In this document: one piece after another, positions 1 through 8,117 of the stretch
Position numbering within the stretch: the first letter of the stretch is position 1
How the letters are laid out: every line of letters begins with the position of its first letter
Source: Streptomyces griseorubiginosus
GTDB taxonomy: Bacteria; Actinomycetota; Actinomycetes; Streptomycetales; Streptomycetaceae
Length of the DNA: 63,703 bases
Assembly: GCF_017614965.1 (NCBI RefSeq)
Contig: NZ_WVUG01000015.1
Span: 1-63,703, forward strand
Direction of reading: 5' to 3'
Program-made: the position numbers and the translations under genes
Notes under the pieces: generated by a model
What the model was told of the DNA's origin: nothing
The model's input: only the letters and a program-made list of their open reading frames with translations
Database searches by the model: none

Positions 1-708
1 GACGAACCCCAGCACCGCGTCCATCTCCCCGCCCTCCACCGCGAACACCGGCTCGAACCCCTCCGCACGGCACGCGGCCACGGTGAGTTCGCGCAGGTCG
101 TACCCGTGCCGGAACATCACCAGGCGCTCGCCCTCCAGATCGGGGACACGGACCGTACGGCGGCCCGGGCCACCGGGCGCGGGCGCCTCCGGGGAGGAGA
201 CCACGACCAGGTCCTCGCGCAGCAGCTCGACCGTGGTCAGGGCGGGGGAGGGCGTCGGCAGCGGCAGCACCACCAGCGCGAGATCCAGCGCGCCCCGCGC
301 CAGGAGCCGTACCAGATCGTGCGAGCCGCCCTCCTCGATCAGCAGCCGGATGCCGGGATAGCGGTCGTGGAAGGCGCGCAGCACATCCGGCAGCAGACCG
401 GTGCACAGGCTCGGCGTCGCCCCCAACCGCACACGGCCGCCCCGGAGTTGGGCCAGCTCCTGCACCTCGTGCCGGGCGGTGTCCGCGTCGGCCAGGATGC
501 GCCGGGCGAGTGGCAGCAGCGCCTCGCCCGCGTCGGTGAGCGTGATGTTGCCCCGCGCCCGCTGGAACAGATCCGCGCCGAGCTCCCGCTCCAGCGCCCT
601 GATCTGCTGGGACAGGGACGGCTGGGCGACATGGACCGCCTCGGCGGCCCGGGTGAAATGCCGGGTCTCCGCGACCGCCACGAAGTACTGGAGCTGCTGG
701 AACTGCAT
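1..708 (-). CDS. LysR family transcriptional regulator (3' end cut by the window edge)
   Basis: A DNA-binding regulator read right to left from an ATG at 708; 236 codons are open to base 1, so the C-terminus lies outside. The N-terminus begins MQFQQLQYFVAVAE and continues into the winged helix-turn-helix typical of LysR proteins (AAEAVHVAQPSLSQQIRALE, about residues 20-40). The visible part of the effector domain includes LGATPSLCTGLLPDVL. A start at 719 in another frame gives an arginine/serine-rich shadow and is rejected. It diverges from sdhC, and a T-N11-A palindrome of LysR type sits between them, so regulation of itself and the sdh operon is likely. The effector is unknown. Confidence 0.9.
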   Translation of the reverse strand, partial: MQFQQLQYFVAVAETRHFTRAAEAVHVAQPSLSQQIRALERELGADLFQRARGNITLTDAGEALLPLARRILADADTARHEVQELAQLRGGRVRLGATPSLCTGLLPDVLRAFHDRYPGIRLLIEEGGSHDLVRLLARGALDLALVVLPLPTPSPALTTVELLREDLVVVSSPEAPAPGGPGRRTVRVPDLEGERLVMFRHGYDLRELTVAACRAEGFEPVFAVEGGEMDAVLGFV

Positions 709-717
709 CCACCCAGC

Positions 718-732
718 ATAGGCTCCGCCTAT
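718..732. promoter_or_regulatory. LysR-type operator (ATAG-N7-CTAT)
   Basis: The sequence ATAGGCTCCGCCTAT is a perfect inverted repeat with 6-bp arms and contains T719-N11-A731, the classical LysR recognition pattern. It starts 9 bp upstream of the LysR start codon and lies about 60 bp upstream of sdhC, so one bound regulator could control both directions. Confidence 0.6.
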
Positions 733-753
733 CGAAACGAGCCGGACCATGTC

Positions 754-784
754 TTGGACCGATGGGGCCGTTCGGCCCTAGCGT
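754..784 (+). promoter_or_regulatory. Candidate promoter of sdhCAB
   Basis: TTGGAC at 754-759 and TAGCGT at 779-784 are separated by 19 bp. The -10 box ends 8 bp before the sdhC ATG at 793, so the transcript would be leaderless or nearly so. The GGAG at 787-790 would then be largely outside the mRNA. Confidence 0.45.
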
Positions 785-792
785 CTGGAGGC

Positions 793-1500
793 ATGGCTCT
801 GGCAACGCGGACGGACCGACGGCCGTCCATGGCACGCACCGTGTGGGACTCCTCCGTCGGCAAGAAGACCGTGATGGCGGTCAGCGGCCTGATCATGCTG
901 CTGTACCTGGTCGTCCACATGATCGGAAACCTGAAGATCTTCTTCGGCGCGGGCGAGTTCAACCACTACGCGCACTGGCTGCGCACCATCGGCGAACCGT
1001 TCATGCACTACGAGTGGACGCTCTGGCTGATCCGCGTCGTCCTCGTGGTCGCCGTCGTCGCGCACGCCGTCTCCGCCTACCAGCTCAGCCGCCGCGACAT
1101 CAGGGCGCGGCCCAGCAAGTACGTGCACAAAAAGCCGAGGGCCACCTACGCGACCCGGACCATGCGCTGGGGCGGGATCATCCTCGGCCTGTTCATCGTC
1201 TGGCACATCCTGGACCTGACCACCGGCACCGTGCACTCCGGCGGCTTCCAGCCGGGCCACCCGTACCAGAACGTCGTGGACACCTTCTCCACCTGGTACG
1301 GCGACGTCATCTACATCGTCGCGATGCTGGCGCTCGGGCTGCACGTGCGGCACGGCTTCTGGAGCGCCGCCCAGACCCTCGGCGCCGGCAGCCGCAGCCG
1401 CGACCGCGCCCTGAAGGCCGTCGCCAACGTCCTCGCGCTGCTGCTCACGGCCGGTTTCATCGCCGTACCCGTGGGCGTCATGACCGGAGTGGTGAGCTGA
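793..1500 (+). CDS. sdhC: Succinate dehydrogenase cytochrome b subunit
   Basis: A 235-residue membrane anchor of complex II, which passes electrons from succinate to menaquinone through bound haem b. It has five hydrophobic helices (for example [20 protein letters not shown] and [16 protein letters not shown]) with histidines positioned for haem ligation (VVHMIGN, YAHWLR, WHILD, HVRHG). A single five-helix subunit, with no separate SdhD, marks the b558/Bacillus and mycobacterial Sdh1 type. ATG 793 is preferred over the internal ATG 829; a longer upstream open frame is low-complexity antisense of the LysR gene. It is followed 1 bp later by sdhA. Confidence 0.93.
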   Translation: MALATRTDRRPSMARTVWDSSVGKKTVMAVSGLIMLLYLVVHMIGNLKIFFGAGEFNHYAHWLRTIGEPFMHYEWTLWLIRVVLVVAVVAHAVSAYQLSRRDIRARPSKYVHKKPRATYATRTMRWGGIILGLFIVWHILDLTTGTVHSGGFQPGHPYQNVVDTFSTWYGDVIYIVAMLALGLHVRHGFWSAAQTLGAGSRSRDRALKAVANVLALLLTAGFIAVPVGVMTGVVS

Positions 1501-1501
1501 C

Positions 1502-3448
1502 ATGACCTACACCGACTACGTCACCGGCGAACCCGTCGCCGACACCAAGGCGCCCGCCGGGCCGATCAACGAGCGCTGGGACAAGCGCCGTTTCGAGGCC
1601 AAGCTGGTCAACCCGGCCAACCGGCGCAAGCACACGGTGATCGTCGTGGGCACCGGCCTCGCGGGCGGCTCCGCCGGCGCGACCCTCGCCGAACAGGGCT
1701 ACCACGTCGTCCAGTTCTGCTACCAGGACTCACCGCGCCGCGCCCACTCCATCGCCGCGCAAGGAGGCATCAACGCGGCGAAGAACTACCGCAACGACGG
1801 CGACTCCGTCCACCGGCTCTTCTACGACACCGTCAAGGGCGGCGACTTCCGGGCCCGCGAGTCCAACGTCCACCGGCTCGCGCAGATCTCCGTCGAGATC
1901 ATCGACCAGTGCGTGGCACAGGGCGTGCCCTTCGCCCGCGAGTACGGCGGCCTGCTCGACACCCGCTCCTTCGGCGGCGTCCAGGTCTCGCGCACCTTCT
2001 ACGCCCGCGGCCAGACGGGCCAGCAGCTGCTGCTCGGCGCCTACCAGGCCCTCAGCCGGCAGATCGCGGCGGGCAACGTCGAGATGCACCCGCGCACCGA
2101 GATGCTCGACCTGATCGTCGTCGACGGGCGGGCGCGCGGCATCGTCGCCCGGGACCTGATCACCGGGAAGATCTCCACGTACTTCGCGGACGCCGTCGTG
2201 CTGGCCAGCGGCGGTTACGGCAACGTCTTCTACCTGTCGACGAACGCCATGAACTCCAACGCGACGGCCATCTGGCGGGCGCACCGCCGCGGCGCCTACT
2301 TCGCCAACCCCTGCTTCACCCAGATCCACCCCACCTGCATCCCGCGCACCGGCGACCACCAGTCCAAGCTGACGCTGATGAGCGAGTCGCTGCGCAACGA
2401 CGGACGGATCTGGGTACCCAGGGCCAAGGGCGACGACCGGCCGCCGAACCGGATCCCCGAGGACGAGCGCGACTACTACCTGGAGCGCATCTACCCCTCC
2501 TTCGGCAACCTGGTCCCGCGCGACATCGCCTCCCGGGCCGCGAAGAACGTGTGCGACGAGGGACGCGGGGTGGGCCCCGGCGGGCAGGGCGTGTACCTGG
2601 ACTTCGCCGACGCGATCAGGCGGATGGGGCGAAAGGCCGTCGAGGCCAAGTACGGCAACCTCTTCGACATGTACCAGCGGATCACCGACGAGGATCCGTA
2701 CGAGGTGCCGATGCGCATCTACCCGGCGGTGCACTACACGATGGGCGGGCTGTGGGTCGACTACGACCTGCAGACCACGATCCCGGGCCTGTTCGCGATC
2801 GGTGAGGCCAACTTCTCGGACCACGGGGCGAACCGGCTGGGCGCCTCGGCGCTGATGCAGGGCCTGGCCGACGGCTACTTCGTCCTCCCGGCCACCATCA
2901 ACGACTACCTCGCCCGCAACCCGCACCAGGAGCCGGTTACCGACCAGCACCCGGTGGTCCAGGAAGTGCTGGCGGAGACCGAGGACCGGCTCAACCTGCT
3001 GCTGTCGGTCGACGGCGACCGCACCCCCGACTCGTTCCACCGCGAAGTCGGGGAGCTGATGTGGGAGTTCTGCGGCATGGCCCGCACGGACGCCGGTCTG
3101 CGCAAGGCCCTGGAGCGCATCCCGCAGATCCGTGAGGAGTTCTGGCGGCGCATCAAGGTCCCCGGTACCGGCGAGGAGTTCAACCAGTCGCTGGAGAAGG
3201 CGAACCGCGTCGTCGACTACCTGGAGCTCGCCGAGCTGATGTGCCTCGACGCGCTGCACCGCGCCGAGTCCTGCGGCGGCCACTTCCGCGAGGAGTCTCA
3301 GACCCCGGACGGCGAAGCGGCCCGCAGGGACGACGAGTTCGCCTACGCGGCCGCCTGGGAGTTCACCGGCACCGGCGAGGCTCCGACCCTGCACAAGGAA
3401 GACCTGGTCTTCGAGTACGTCCATCCCACCCAGCGGAGCTACGCATGA
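1502..3448 (+). CDS. sdhA: Succinate dehydrogenase/fumarate reductase flavoprotein subunit
   Basis: The 648-residue catalytic subunit of complex II, oxidising succinate to fumarate with FAD. The dinucleotide-binding fold is [20 protein letters not shown] (about residues 43-62), and [12 protein letters not shown] carries the histidine that covalently binds FAD in this family. The active-site region HPTCIPRTG and the late motif [18 protein letters not shown] are present. The length is that expected for the Sdh1-type enzyme rather than the roughly 585-residue E. coli SdhA. It starts one base after sdhC ends and shares ATGA with sdhB, so the three are one operon. Confidence 0.95.
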   Translation: MTYTDYVTGEPVADTKAPAGPINERWDKRRFEAKLVNPANRRKHTVIVVGTGLAGGSAGATLAEQGYHVVQFCYQDSPRRAHSIAAQGGINAAKNYRNDGDSVHRLFYDTVKGGDFRARESNVHRLAQISVEIIDQCVAQGVPFAREYGGLLDTRSFGGVQVSRTFYARGQTGQQLLLGAYQALSRQIAAGNVEMHPRTEMLDLIVVDGRARGIVARDLITGKISTYFADAVVLASGGYGNVFYLSTNAMNSNATAIWRAHRRGAYFANPCFTQIHPTCIPRTGDHQSKLTLMSESLRNDGRIWVPRAKGDDRPPNRIPEDERDYYLERIYPSFGNLVPRDIASRAAKNVCDEGRGVGPGGQGVYLDFADAIRRMGRKAVEAKYGNLFDMYQRITDEDPYEVPMRIYPAVHYTMGGLWVDYDLQTTIPGLFAIGEANFSDHGANRLGASALMQGLADGYFVLPATINDYLARNPHQEPVTDQHPVVQEVLAETEDRLNLLLSVDGDRTPDSFHREVGELMWEFCGMARTDAGLRKALERIPQIREEFWRRIKVPGTGEEFNQSLEKANRVVDYLELAELMCLDALHRAESCGGHFREESQTPDGEAARRDDEFAYAAAWEFTGTGEAPTLHKEDLVFEYVHPTQRSYA

Positions 3449-4194
3449 AGCTCACCCTGCGCGTCTGGCGGCAGCGCGACGCCGACGCCGAAGGCGCCAT
3501 GTCCACGTACGAGGTGGACGGCATCTCCTCCGACATGTCGTTCCTGGAGATGCTCGACGTCCTCAACGAACAGCTCATCCTGGCCGGCGAAGACCCGGTC
3601 GCCTTCGACCACGACTGCCGAGAGGGCATCTGCGGCGCGTGCTCGCTCGTCATCAACGGCGACGCGCACGGACCCGAGCGGACCACGACCTGCCAGCTGC
3701 ACATGCGGTCCTTCAAGGACGGCGACACGATCGACATCGAGCCGTGGCGGGCCGCCGCCTTCCCGGTGATCAGGGACCTGGTCGTCGACCGCTCGGCCTT
3801 CGACCGGATCATCCAGGCCGGCGGTTACATCACCGCGCCGACCGGCTCCGCGCCCGAGGCGCACGCCACACCGGTGCCCAAGCCGGACGCCGACTTCGCC
3901 TTCGAGCACGCCGAGTGCATCGGCTGCGGCGCCTGCGTGGCGGCCTGCCCCAACGGCGCGGCGATGCTGTTCACCTCCGCCAAGGTCAACCACCTGGGCG
4001 TCCTGCCGCAGGGCGCGCCCGAGCGGGAGACCCGGGTGCTGGACATGGTGGCGCAGATGGACGAGGAGGGCTTCGGCGGCTGCACCCTGGCCGGGGAGTG
4101 CGCCACGGCCTGCCCCAAGGGCATCCCGCTGGTGTCCATCACGAGCATGAACAAGGAGTGGCTGCGCGCCACGCGGAAGGTGGCGAAGAGGTAG
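3445..4194 (+). CDS. sdhB: Succinate dehydrogenase/fumarate reductase iron-sulfur subunit
   Basis: The 249-residue electron-transfer subunit of complex [17 protein letters not shown] with a distal Cys in TTCQLHM binds the 2Fe-2S centre; [14 protein letters not shown] and [14 protein letters not shown] supply the ligands of the 4Fe-4S and 3Fe-4S centres. ATG 3445 overlaps the sdhA stop by four bases (ATGA), which implies translational coupling and decides the start over longer in-frame options. A strong hairpin about 45 bp downstream probably ends the operon. Confidence 0.95.
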   Translation: MKLTLRVWRQRDADAEGAMSTYEVDGISSDMSFLEMLDVLNEQLILAGEDPVAFDHDCREGICGACSLVINGDAHGPERTTTCQLHMRSFKDGDTIDIEPWRAAAFPVIRDLVVDRSAFDRIIQAGGYITAPTGSAPEAHATPVPKPDADFAFEHAECIGCGACVAACPNGAAMLFTSAKVNHLGVLPQGAPERETRVLDMVAQMDEEGFGGCTLAGECATACPKGIPLVSITSMNKEWLRATRKVAKR

Positions 4195-4227
4195 CGGCCA
4201 CCTGGGCAGAAAGACGTTCGCCTCAGG

Positions 4228-4848
4228 GTGCGGACGGGCGGGGCCGGGAGGTGCTCCCCGGCCCCGTCTCGCCTGTCCGGGGTGGACGAGGAGGCCCTCC
4301 AACGGGTCGGTCAGGACACGGCCATGGGCTGGTCCACGCTGCCGCAGTGGGAGATGGCGTCCGCGGCCATGCTCAACCACCCGGCCGTCCGCACCGGACC
4401 GGGCGCCGCCCGGCGCACGGATCTCCTGCGGGCGCTGCACCCCGTACAGGAGGCCTCCGGACACGACTTCAAGTGTCTCCACTGCGCCCTGCTCGTCCTC
4501 GACGACGAGCGCCTGATCGTGCTGCACCGCCTGACCGGCACCGGCTACGCCCCGCGCATGTCCGGCATCGGCGACAACGTCCAGCTGCACACCCTCCTCG
4601 CCGACGCCCTCGTCGGCGGCGGGCACGTGCCCGGTCACGCACCCTCGGCGCAGGAGGTCGCCGGGCGCCGTGACGCGCCGGGCCAGGCGCCGACGACCGG
4701 CTCCTTCAACCTCGCCGCCCCGGGCGGGGAATGGGTGCGGAACGAGGGAACTCCCTCCGGCATCCCCGTCGTCGACGGCGTACTGGAGCGCGTGCTCGAC
4801 CGGGCGGAGACCGGCAGATGGCTGGAGCACTGCGCACCGGCGAACTGA
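4228..4848 (+). CDS. Hypothetical protein, possibly N-terminally truncated
   Basis: I do not recognise a named family. The frame (206 codons from a GTG) encodes a plausible soluble protein: a globular middle with WSTLPQWEMASAAMLNHPAV, a CxxC pair in HDFKCLHCALLVLDDER and a conserved-looking SGIGDNVQLHTLLADAL. The first 15 or so codons overlap a terminator-like hairpin and have no ribosome binding site, so translation, if any, starts later (ATG 4324 is the next ATG). It may be the surviving part of a longer gene. It lies between the sdh operon and olsBA on the same strand. Confidence 0.45.
   Translation: MRTGGAGRCSPAPSRLSGVDEEALQRVGQDTAMGWSTLPQWEMASAAMLNHPAVRTGPGAARRTDLLRALHPVQEASGHDFKCLHCALLVLDDERLIVLHRLTGTGYAPRMSGIGDNVQLHTLLADALVGGGHVPGHAPSAQEVAGRRDAPGQAPTTGSFNLAAPGGEWVRNEGTPSGIPVVDGVLERVLDRAETGRWLEHCAPAN
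4239..4266 (+). terminator. Hairpin terminator after sdhCAB
   Basis: CGGGGCCGGGAG and CTCCCCGGCCCCG pair around a GTG loop with a single bulged C. No T-run follows, which is common for terminators of high-GC actinobacteria. It falls inside the 5' part of the following open frame, which argues that the frame's first codons are not translated. Confidence 0.5.
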
Positions 4849-5002
4849 CCGGTACCGTCCGAGCCGTTCAACAACCGCACATCAACGCTCTCTGCGCCCG
4901 TCACGCGAAGGTCAGCCGGCATCGGAAGAACAGGGGCGGCAGATCGCACGCCACGGGTCTGCTCCCCGCTCCGCCGACCCGGCCCGTGACCAGGAGAGAG
5001 CC

Positions 5003-5773
5003 ATGACCGGCGTAACGACCCTCGACCGTCCCCCCAAGCCCGCGGCCCCCACCCGCTACACCGTCTCCCTGGCCCGCGACGAGGCCGATGTACGCGCCGC
5101 GCAGCGGCTGCGGCACGAGGTGTTCGCCGGTGAGATGGGTGCCCTGCTGTCCTCCCCGCAGCCCGGCCACGACATCGACGCCTTCGACGCCTACTGCGAC
5201 CACCTGCTGGTCCGCGAGGAGACCACCGGGCAGGTCGTCGGCACCTACCGGCTGCTGCCGCCCGAGCGGGCCGCGGTCGCCGGACGACTCTACTCCGAGA
5301 GCGAGTTCGACCTGACCCCGCTCGACGCGATCCGCCCGGGCCTGGTCGAGGTGGGCCGCTCCTGCGTCCACCCCGGCCACCGCGACGGCGCCGTGATCGG
5401 CCTGATCTGGGCCGGCATCGCCCGCTACATGGTCGACCGCGGCCACGAGTGGCTGGCCGGCTGCTGCTCCATCCCGCTCGCCGACGGCGGCGCGCTCGCC
5501 TCCGCGACCTGGGACCGGGTGCGGGCCAAGCACCTGGCGCCGCAGGAGTACCGCGTACGGCCCCTGCTGCCCTGGGTCCCGAACGCCGCCGCCCCCGCCG
5601 CCCCGGCCGAACTCCCGGCCCTCCTGCGCGGGTATCTGCGCCTCGGCGCCTGGGTGTGCGCCGAGCCCGCCCACGACCCCGACTTCGGGGTCGCCGACCT
5701 GTACGTGCTGCTGTCGATGCGCCGGGTCAACCCGCGCTATCTGCGGCACTTCCTGTCCCTCGTGCCGGCCTGA
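5003..5773 (+). CDS. olsB: GNAT N-acyltransferase, OlsB-like (ornithine lipid synthesis, step 1)
   Basis: A 256-residue acyltransferase that should N-acylate ornithine with a 3-hydroxyacyl group to give lyso-ornithine lipid. The family signature is DVRAAQRLRHEVFAGEMGA near residue 30, then HDIDAFDAYCDHLLV, VVGTYRLL, and VEVGRSCVHPGHRDG, which forms the acyl donor pocket in OlsB/haemolysin-acyltransferase-like GNATs. ATG 5003 has AGGAGAGAG just upstream. Its stop overlaps the olsA start by one base (TGATG). The adjacent O-acyltransferase makes the ornithine-lipid assignment much stronger than either gene alone. Confidence 0.85.
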   Translation: MTGVTTLDRPPKPAAPTRYTVSLARDEADVRAAQRLRHEVFAGEMGALLSSPQPGHDIDAFDAYCDHLLVREETTGQVVGTYRLLPPERAAVAGRLYSESEFDLTPLDAIRPGLVEVGRSCVHPGHRDGAVIGLIWAGIARYMVDRGHEWLAGCCSIPLADGGALASATWDRVRAKHLAPQEYRVRPLLPWVPNAAAPAAPAELPALLRGYLRLGAWVCAEPAHDPDFGVADLYVLLSMRRVNPRYLRHFLSLVPA

Positions 5774-6579
5774 TGAGCGTCTGGCAGCCCAGCGCGCCCT
5801 GCACCCCACGGGCCTGCATAGAGGCGACGGCGTCCGCCACGGCCGTACCCCGTGCCGTGCTGCGGCTCGCGGCGGTCACGGTCCTGATGCTCACCGGGAT
5901 CGTGCTGTCGCCGCTCGGCGGGAGGATCCCCGCCGAGTGGGTCAGGCGGTGGTGCCGGTGGATCGTACGGGCCGCAGGGGTCCGGGTCCGGATCACCGGC
6001 ACCACCGTCCCCACCGGTGGTCTGCTGCTGGTCGCCAACCACATCTCCTGGATGGACATCCCGCTGCTCGCCGCCGTCCGTCCGGCCCGGATGCTCGCCA
6101 AGTCCGACATCCGGGACTGGCCGGTGGCGGGTCCCGTCGCGGCCCGCGGCGCGCTGTTCATCGACCGCAACCGGCTGCGCGCCCTGCCCGGCACGGTCGC
6201 CCGCATCGCGGACGCGCTGCGCGACGGGCAGGCCGTCGGGGTCTTCCCCGAGGGCAGCACCTGGTGCGGCCGCGCCCAGGGCAGCTTCCGCCGGGCCGTC
6301 TTCCAGGCCGCCCTCGACGCGGCCGTCCCCGTCCAGCCCGTCCACCTGCGCTACCGGATGACCGAGGGCTCGGCGAGCACGGCCCCGGCCTTCATCGGGG
6401 ACGACTCCCTGCTGGCCTCGGTGTGGCGGGTGGTCCTCACCCGCGGCCTGGTGGCCGAGGTCGACGTCCAGCCCCTCATCCCGCCCGGCACCCACCCCGA
6501 CCGCCGCTCCCTGGCCCGCGCGGCCCAGCCCGGAGCCACAGCCCAGCCCGACTGGACCCACGCGGCACTGGTGGCCTGA
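5773..6579 (+). CDS. olsA: Lysophospholipid-type O-acyltransferase, OlsA-like (ornithine lipid synthesis, step 2)
   Basis: A 268-residue PlsC-family enzyme expected to add the ester-linked fatty acid to lyso-ornithine lipid at the membrane. It has an N-terminal hydrophobic segment (AAVTVLMLTGIVLSPL). The family HX4D catalytic block appears as VANHISWMDIPLL, and the substrate-binding block as VFPEGSTW. Coupling to olsB is shown by the shared TGATG. Classical lysophosphatidate acyltransferase activity is the alternative, since PlsC enzymes cannot be separated by motif alone. Confidence 0.85.
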   Translation: MSVWQPSAPCTPRACIEATASATAVPRAVLRLAAVTVLMLTGIVLSPLGGRIPAEWVRRWCRWIVRAAGVRVRITGTTVPTGGLLLVANHISWMDIPLLAAVRPARMLAKSDIRDWPVAGPVAARGALFIDRNRLRALPGTVARIADALRDGQAVGVFPEGSTWCGRAQGSFRRAVFQAALDAAVPVQPVHLRYRMTEGSASTAPAFIGDDSLLASVWRVVLTRGLVAEVDVQPLIPPGTHPDRRSLARAAQPGATAQPDWTHAALVA

Positions 6580-6664
6580 CCACCCGCATCACCCGCCTGC
6601 AAGATGCGCTCCATGCCCACCGCAGGCGGTAGGAAATTCCGAGGTCCGGGCCCGACGCAGCTGC

Positions 6665-6670
6665 TAGCGT
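6665..6670 (+). promoter_or_regulatory. -10 element of the alanine-rich leader
   Basis: TAGCGT, the same hexamer seen before sdhC, ends 7 bp before the leader-peptide ATG at 6678. Transcription would therefore begin at or next to that ATG, making the leader peptide leaderless. No good -35 box is visible. Confidence 0.4.
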
Positions 6671-6677
6671 CGAGGTC

Positions 6678-6746
6678 ATGAACGTCATCGGGCGAACCAG
6701 CACCGCAGCCGCGCGAGCGACCAGCTCGCCGGCTGCCGACGCCTGA
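6678..6746 (+). CDS. Alanine-rich attenuation leader peptide (22 aa)
   Basis: A 22-codon frame starting MNVIGRTST followed by AAARATSS and PAADA then TGA. Seven codons are alanine, with three in tandem at 6705-6713. It is too short to be a structural protein and sits directly before three competing RNA helices and an alanyl-tRNA synthetase-like gene. A ribosome stalled on the alanine codons would expose 6729-6738, allowing the antiterminator to form; a ribosome reaching the stop would cover that arm and let the terminator form. This is the geometry of amino-acid-responsive attenuation. Threonine and serine codons are also present, so alanine as the signal is an inference from the downstream gene. 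Confidence 0.6.
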   Translation: MNVIGRTSTAAARATSSPAADA

Positions 6747-6787
6747 TCTCACCACGCACCCCGGCGGCCGGAAACGGACCGCCGGGG
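6713..6787 (+). promoter_or_regulatory. Attenuator: pause hairpin, antiterminator and terminator
   Basis: Three helices compete. Helix 1:2 pairs GCGAGC (6713-6718) with GCTCGC (6724-6729). The antiterminator pairs CCGGCTGCCG (6729-6738) with CGGCGGCCGG (6762-6771), ten pairs with one G-U. The terminator pairs CCCCGGCGG (6759-6767) with CCGCCGGGG (6779-6787) and closes through CCG/CGG on a GAAA tetraloop. Antiterminator and terminator share 6762-6770 and cannot coexist. Only CGTTCTCGT follows, without a true U-run, as is usual in this GC range. Confidence 0.6.
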
Positions 6788-6857
6788 CGTTCTCGTAGGT
6801 GACTCCCGTGTTCTCGCGCGGTTCTTTCCGGTCCCCGTGATCCGAAGGAAGACCGCC

Positions 6858-8057
6858 ATGAACAGCAGCAACATGAACATGAACACGGACCGGGTGATTC
6901 GGACCTTCACCGACTTCTACCGGGAGCGCCGACACCAACTCGTCACCGGCAGCACACTGTTGCCGCCGCCCTCGGACCCGGTGCTGTTCACCACCTCCGG
7001 CATGCACCCGCTCACCCCCCATCTGCTCGGCCGTCCGCATCCGCAGGGGCGGCGCCTGGTCAATGTCCAGCGCTGTCTGCGCACGACCGATCTCGACGAG
7101 GTCGGCGACTCGACGCATCTGACGGTGTTCGAGATGCTCGGCTCGTGGTCCCTCGGCGACTACGGCCACTCGCAGAGCCTGCGGTGGGGGTACGAGCTGC
7201 TGCGGGACGGCTTCGGCATCCCGCACGAGCAGCTGTACGCCACCGTCTTCCGCGGCGACGACCAGGTCGGCCCGGACACCCATTCCCTGCGCACCTGGCG
7301 GCGGTTGGGCGTCCCCGTCGAGACGACCGGCGAGGACAACTGGTGGTCCAACGGCCCGGTCGGCCCGTGCGGACCCGACTCCGAGATCTTCGTGTGGACC
7401 GGTGGCCCCGGCACCCCGCCCGAAGGCACGCCGACCACCGACCCGCGCTGGGTGGAGATCTGGAACCACGTCCACATGCGCCACCTCCGCCGCGAGGACG
7501 GCACCCTGGAGCCGCTGCGGCAGCCCGCCGTCGACACCGGCATGGGCCTGGAACGCCTGGTGACCGTCCTGCAGGGGCACGATTCCGTCTACGGGACCGA
7601 CGTGTTCGAGCCGTGGATGCGGACCGTGCCCTCGCTGTGGCATCTGGACGACGAACCGTCGCTCCGCCTCGTCTGCGACCACCTGCGCTCGGCCGTCGTG
7701 GTCCTCGGCGACGGAGTACGACCCTCGAACACCGGCCGTGGCCACGTCCTGCGGCGGCTGATCCGCCGTGTGCTCACCACCCTGCGGCGCGACGATCCCA
7801 CCCGCACTCTCGCCGACCTGCCTCCGGAGCCGATCGGCCACACGCTGGACCACTTCCGCCAGTCATGTGGTGTCGAGGCCGTGCGGGAGCAACTCCTCGA
7901 CGAGGAACGGAGGTTCACCCGGCTTCTCGAACGCGGGCGGCGCGTATTGTCCCGGCCGGAGTTCCAACGGCCGCTGACCGACGAGGACTACGGCTACCTC
8001 CACGACACCCACGGCCTGCCCCGGGACCTCGTCGCCGGGATGCTCACCATGGGATGA
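6858..8057 (+). CDS. Stand-alone alanyl-tRNA synthetase core (no editing or C-Ala domain)
   Basis: A 399-residue class II synthetase homologous only to the N-terminal part of AlaRS, against about 880 residues for the full enzyme. Motif 1 region LFTTSGMHPL, motif 2 region QRCLRTTDLDEVGDSTH with FEMLGSWSLGDY, PCGPDSEIF, and motif 3 region DTGMGLERL are intact. The tRNA-recognition helices follow (DGVRPSNTGRGHVLRRLIRR) and the protein ends at DTHGLPRDL, just before the editing domain would begin. ATG 6858 has AAGGAAG at good spacing. It is a paralogue: it could aminoacylate tRNA-Ala or a small-molecule/peptide target, or be a self-resistance copy. The upstream attenuator suggests it responds to alanyl-tRNA supply. 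Confidence 0.85.
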   Translation: MNSSNMNMNTDRVIRTFTDFYRERRHQLVTGSTLLPPPSDPVLFTTSGMHPLTPHLLGRPHPQGRRLVNVQRCLRTTDLDEVGDSTHLTVFEMLGSWSLGDYGHSQSLRWGYELLRDGFGIPHEQLYATVFRGDDQVGPDTHSLRTWRRLGVPVETTGEDNWWSNGPVGPCGPDSEIFVWTGGPGTPPEGTPTTDPRWVEIWNHVHMRHLRREDGTLEPLRQPAVDTGMGLERLVTVLQGHDSVYGTDVFEPWMRTVPSLWHLDDEPSLRLVCDHLRSAVVVLGDGVRPSNTGRGHVLRRLIRRVLTTLRRDDPTRTLADLPPEPIGHTLDHFRQSCGVEAVREQLLDEERRFTRLLERGRRVLSRPEFQRPLTDEDYGYLHDTHGLPRDLVAGMLTMG

Positions 8058-8070
8058 CGCCTGGCGAGGC

Positions 8071-8110
8071 GGCGTCCGGGGCGGCGGGTGCACCTACCGC
8101 TCCGGACGCC
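8071..8110. terminator. Bidirectional terminator between convergent genes
   Basis: A 14-bp helix (8071-8084 with 8097-8110, one G-U pair) has GGCGTCCGG and CCGGACGCC as its base. It lies between the synthetase core and the oppositely oriented secreted enzyme and can serve both. Confidence 0.65.
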
Positions 8111-8117
8111 GGCCCTG

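Noticed and set aside
106..792. Long N-terminal extension of the sdhC frame
   Set aside because: The extension is low-complexity antisense of the LysR gene; family members start near residue [20 protein letters not shown].
1730..3424. Long antisense frame opposite sdhA
   Set aside because: A GC-bias shadow: long open antisense frames occur over most genes here and lack recognisable domains.
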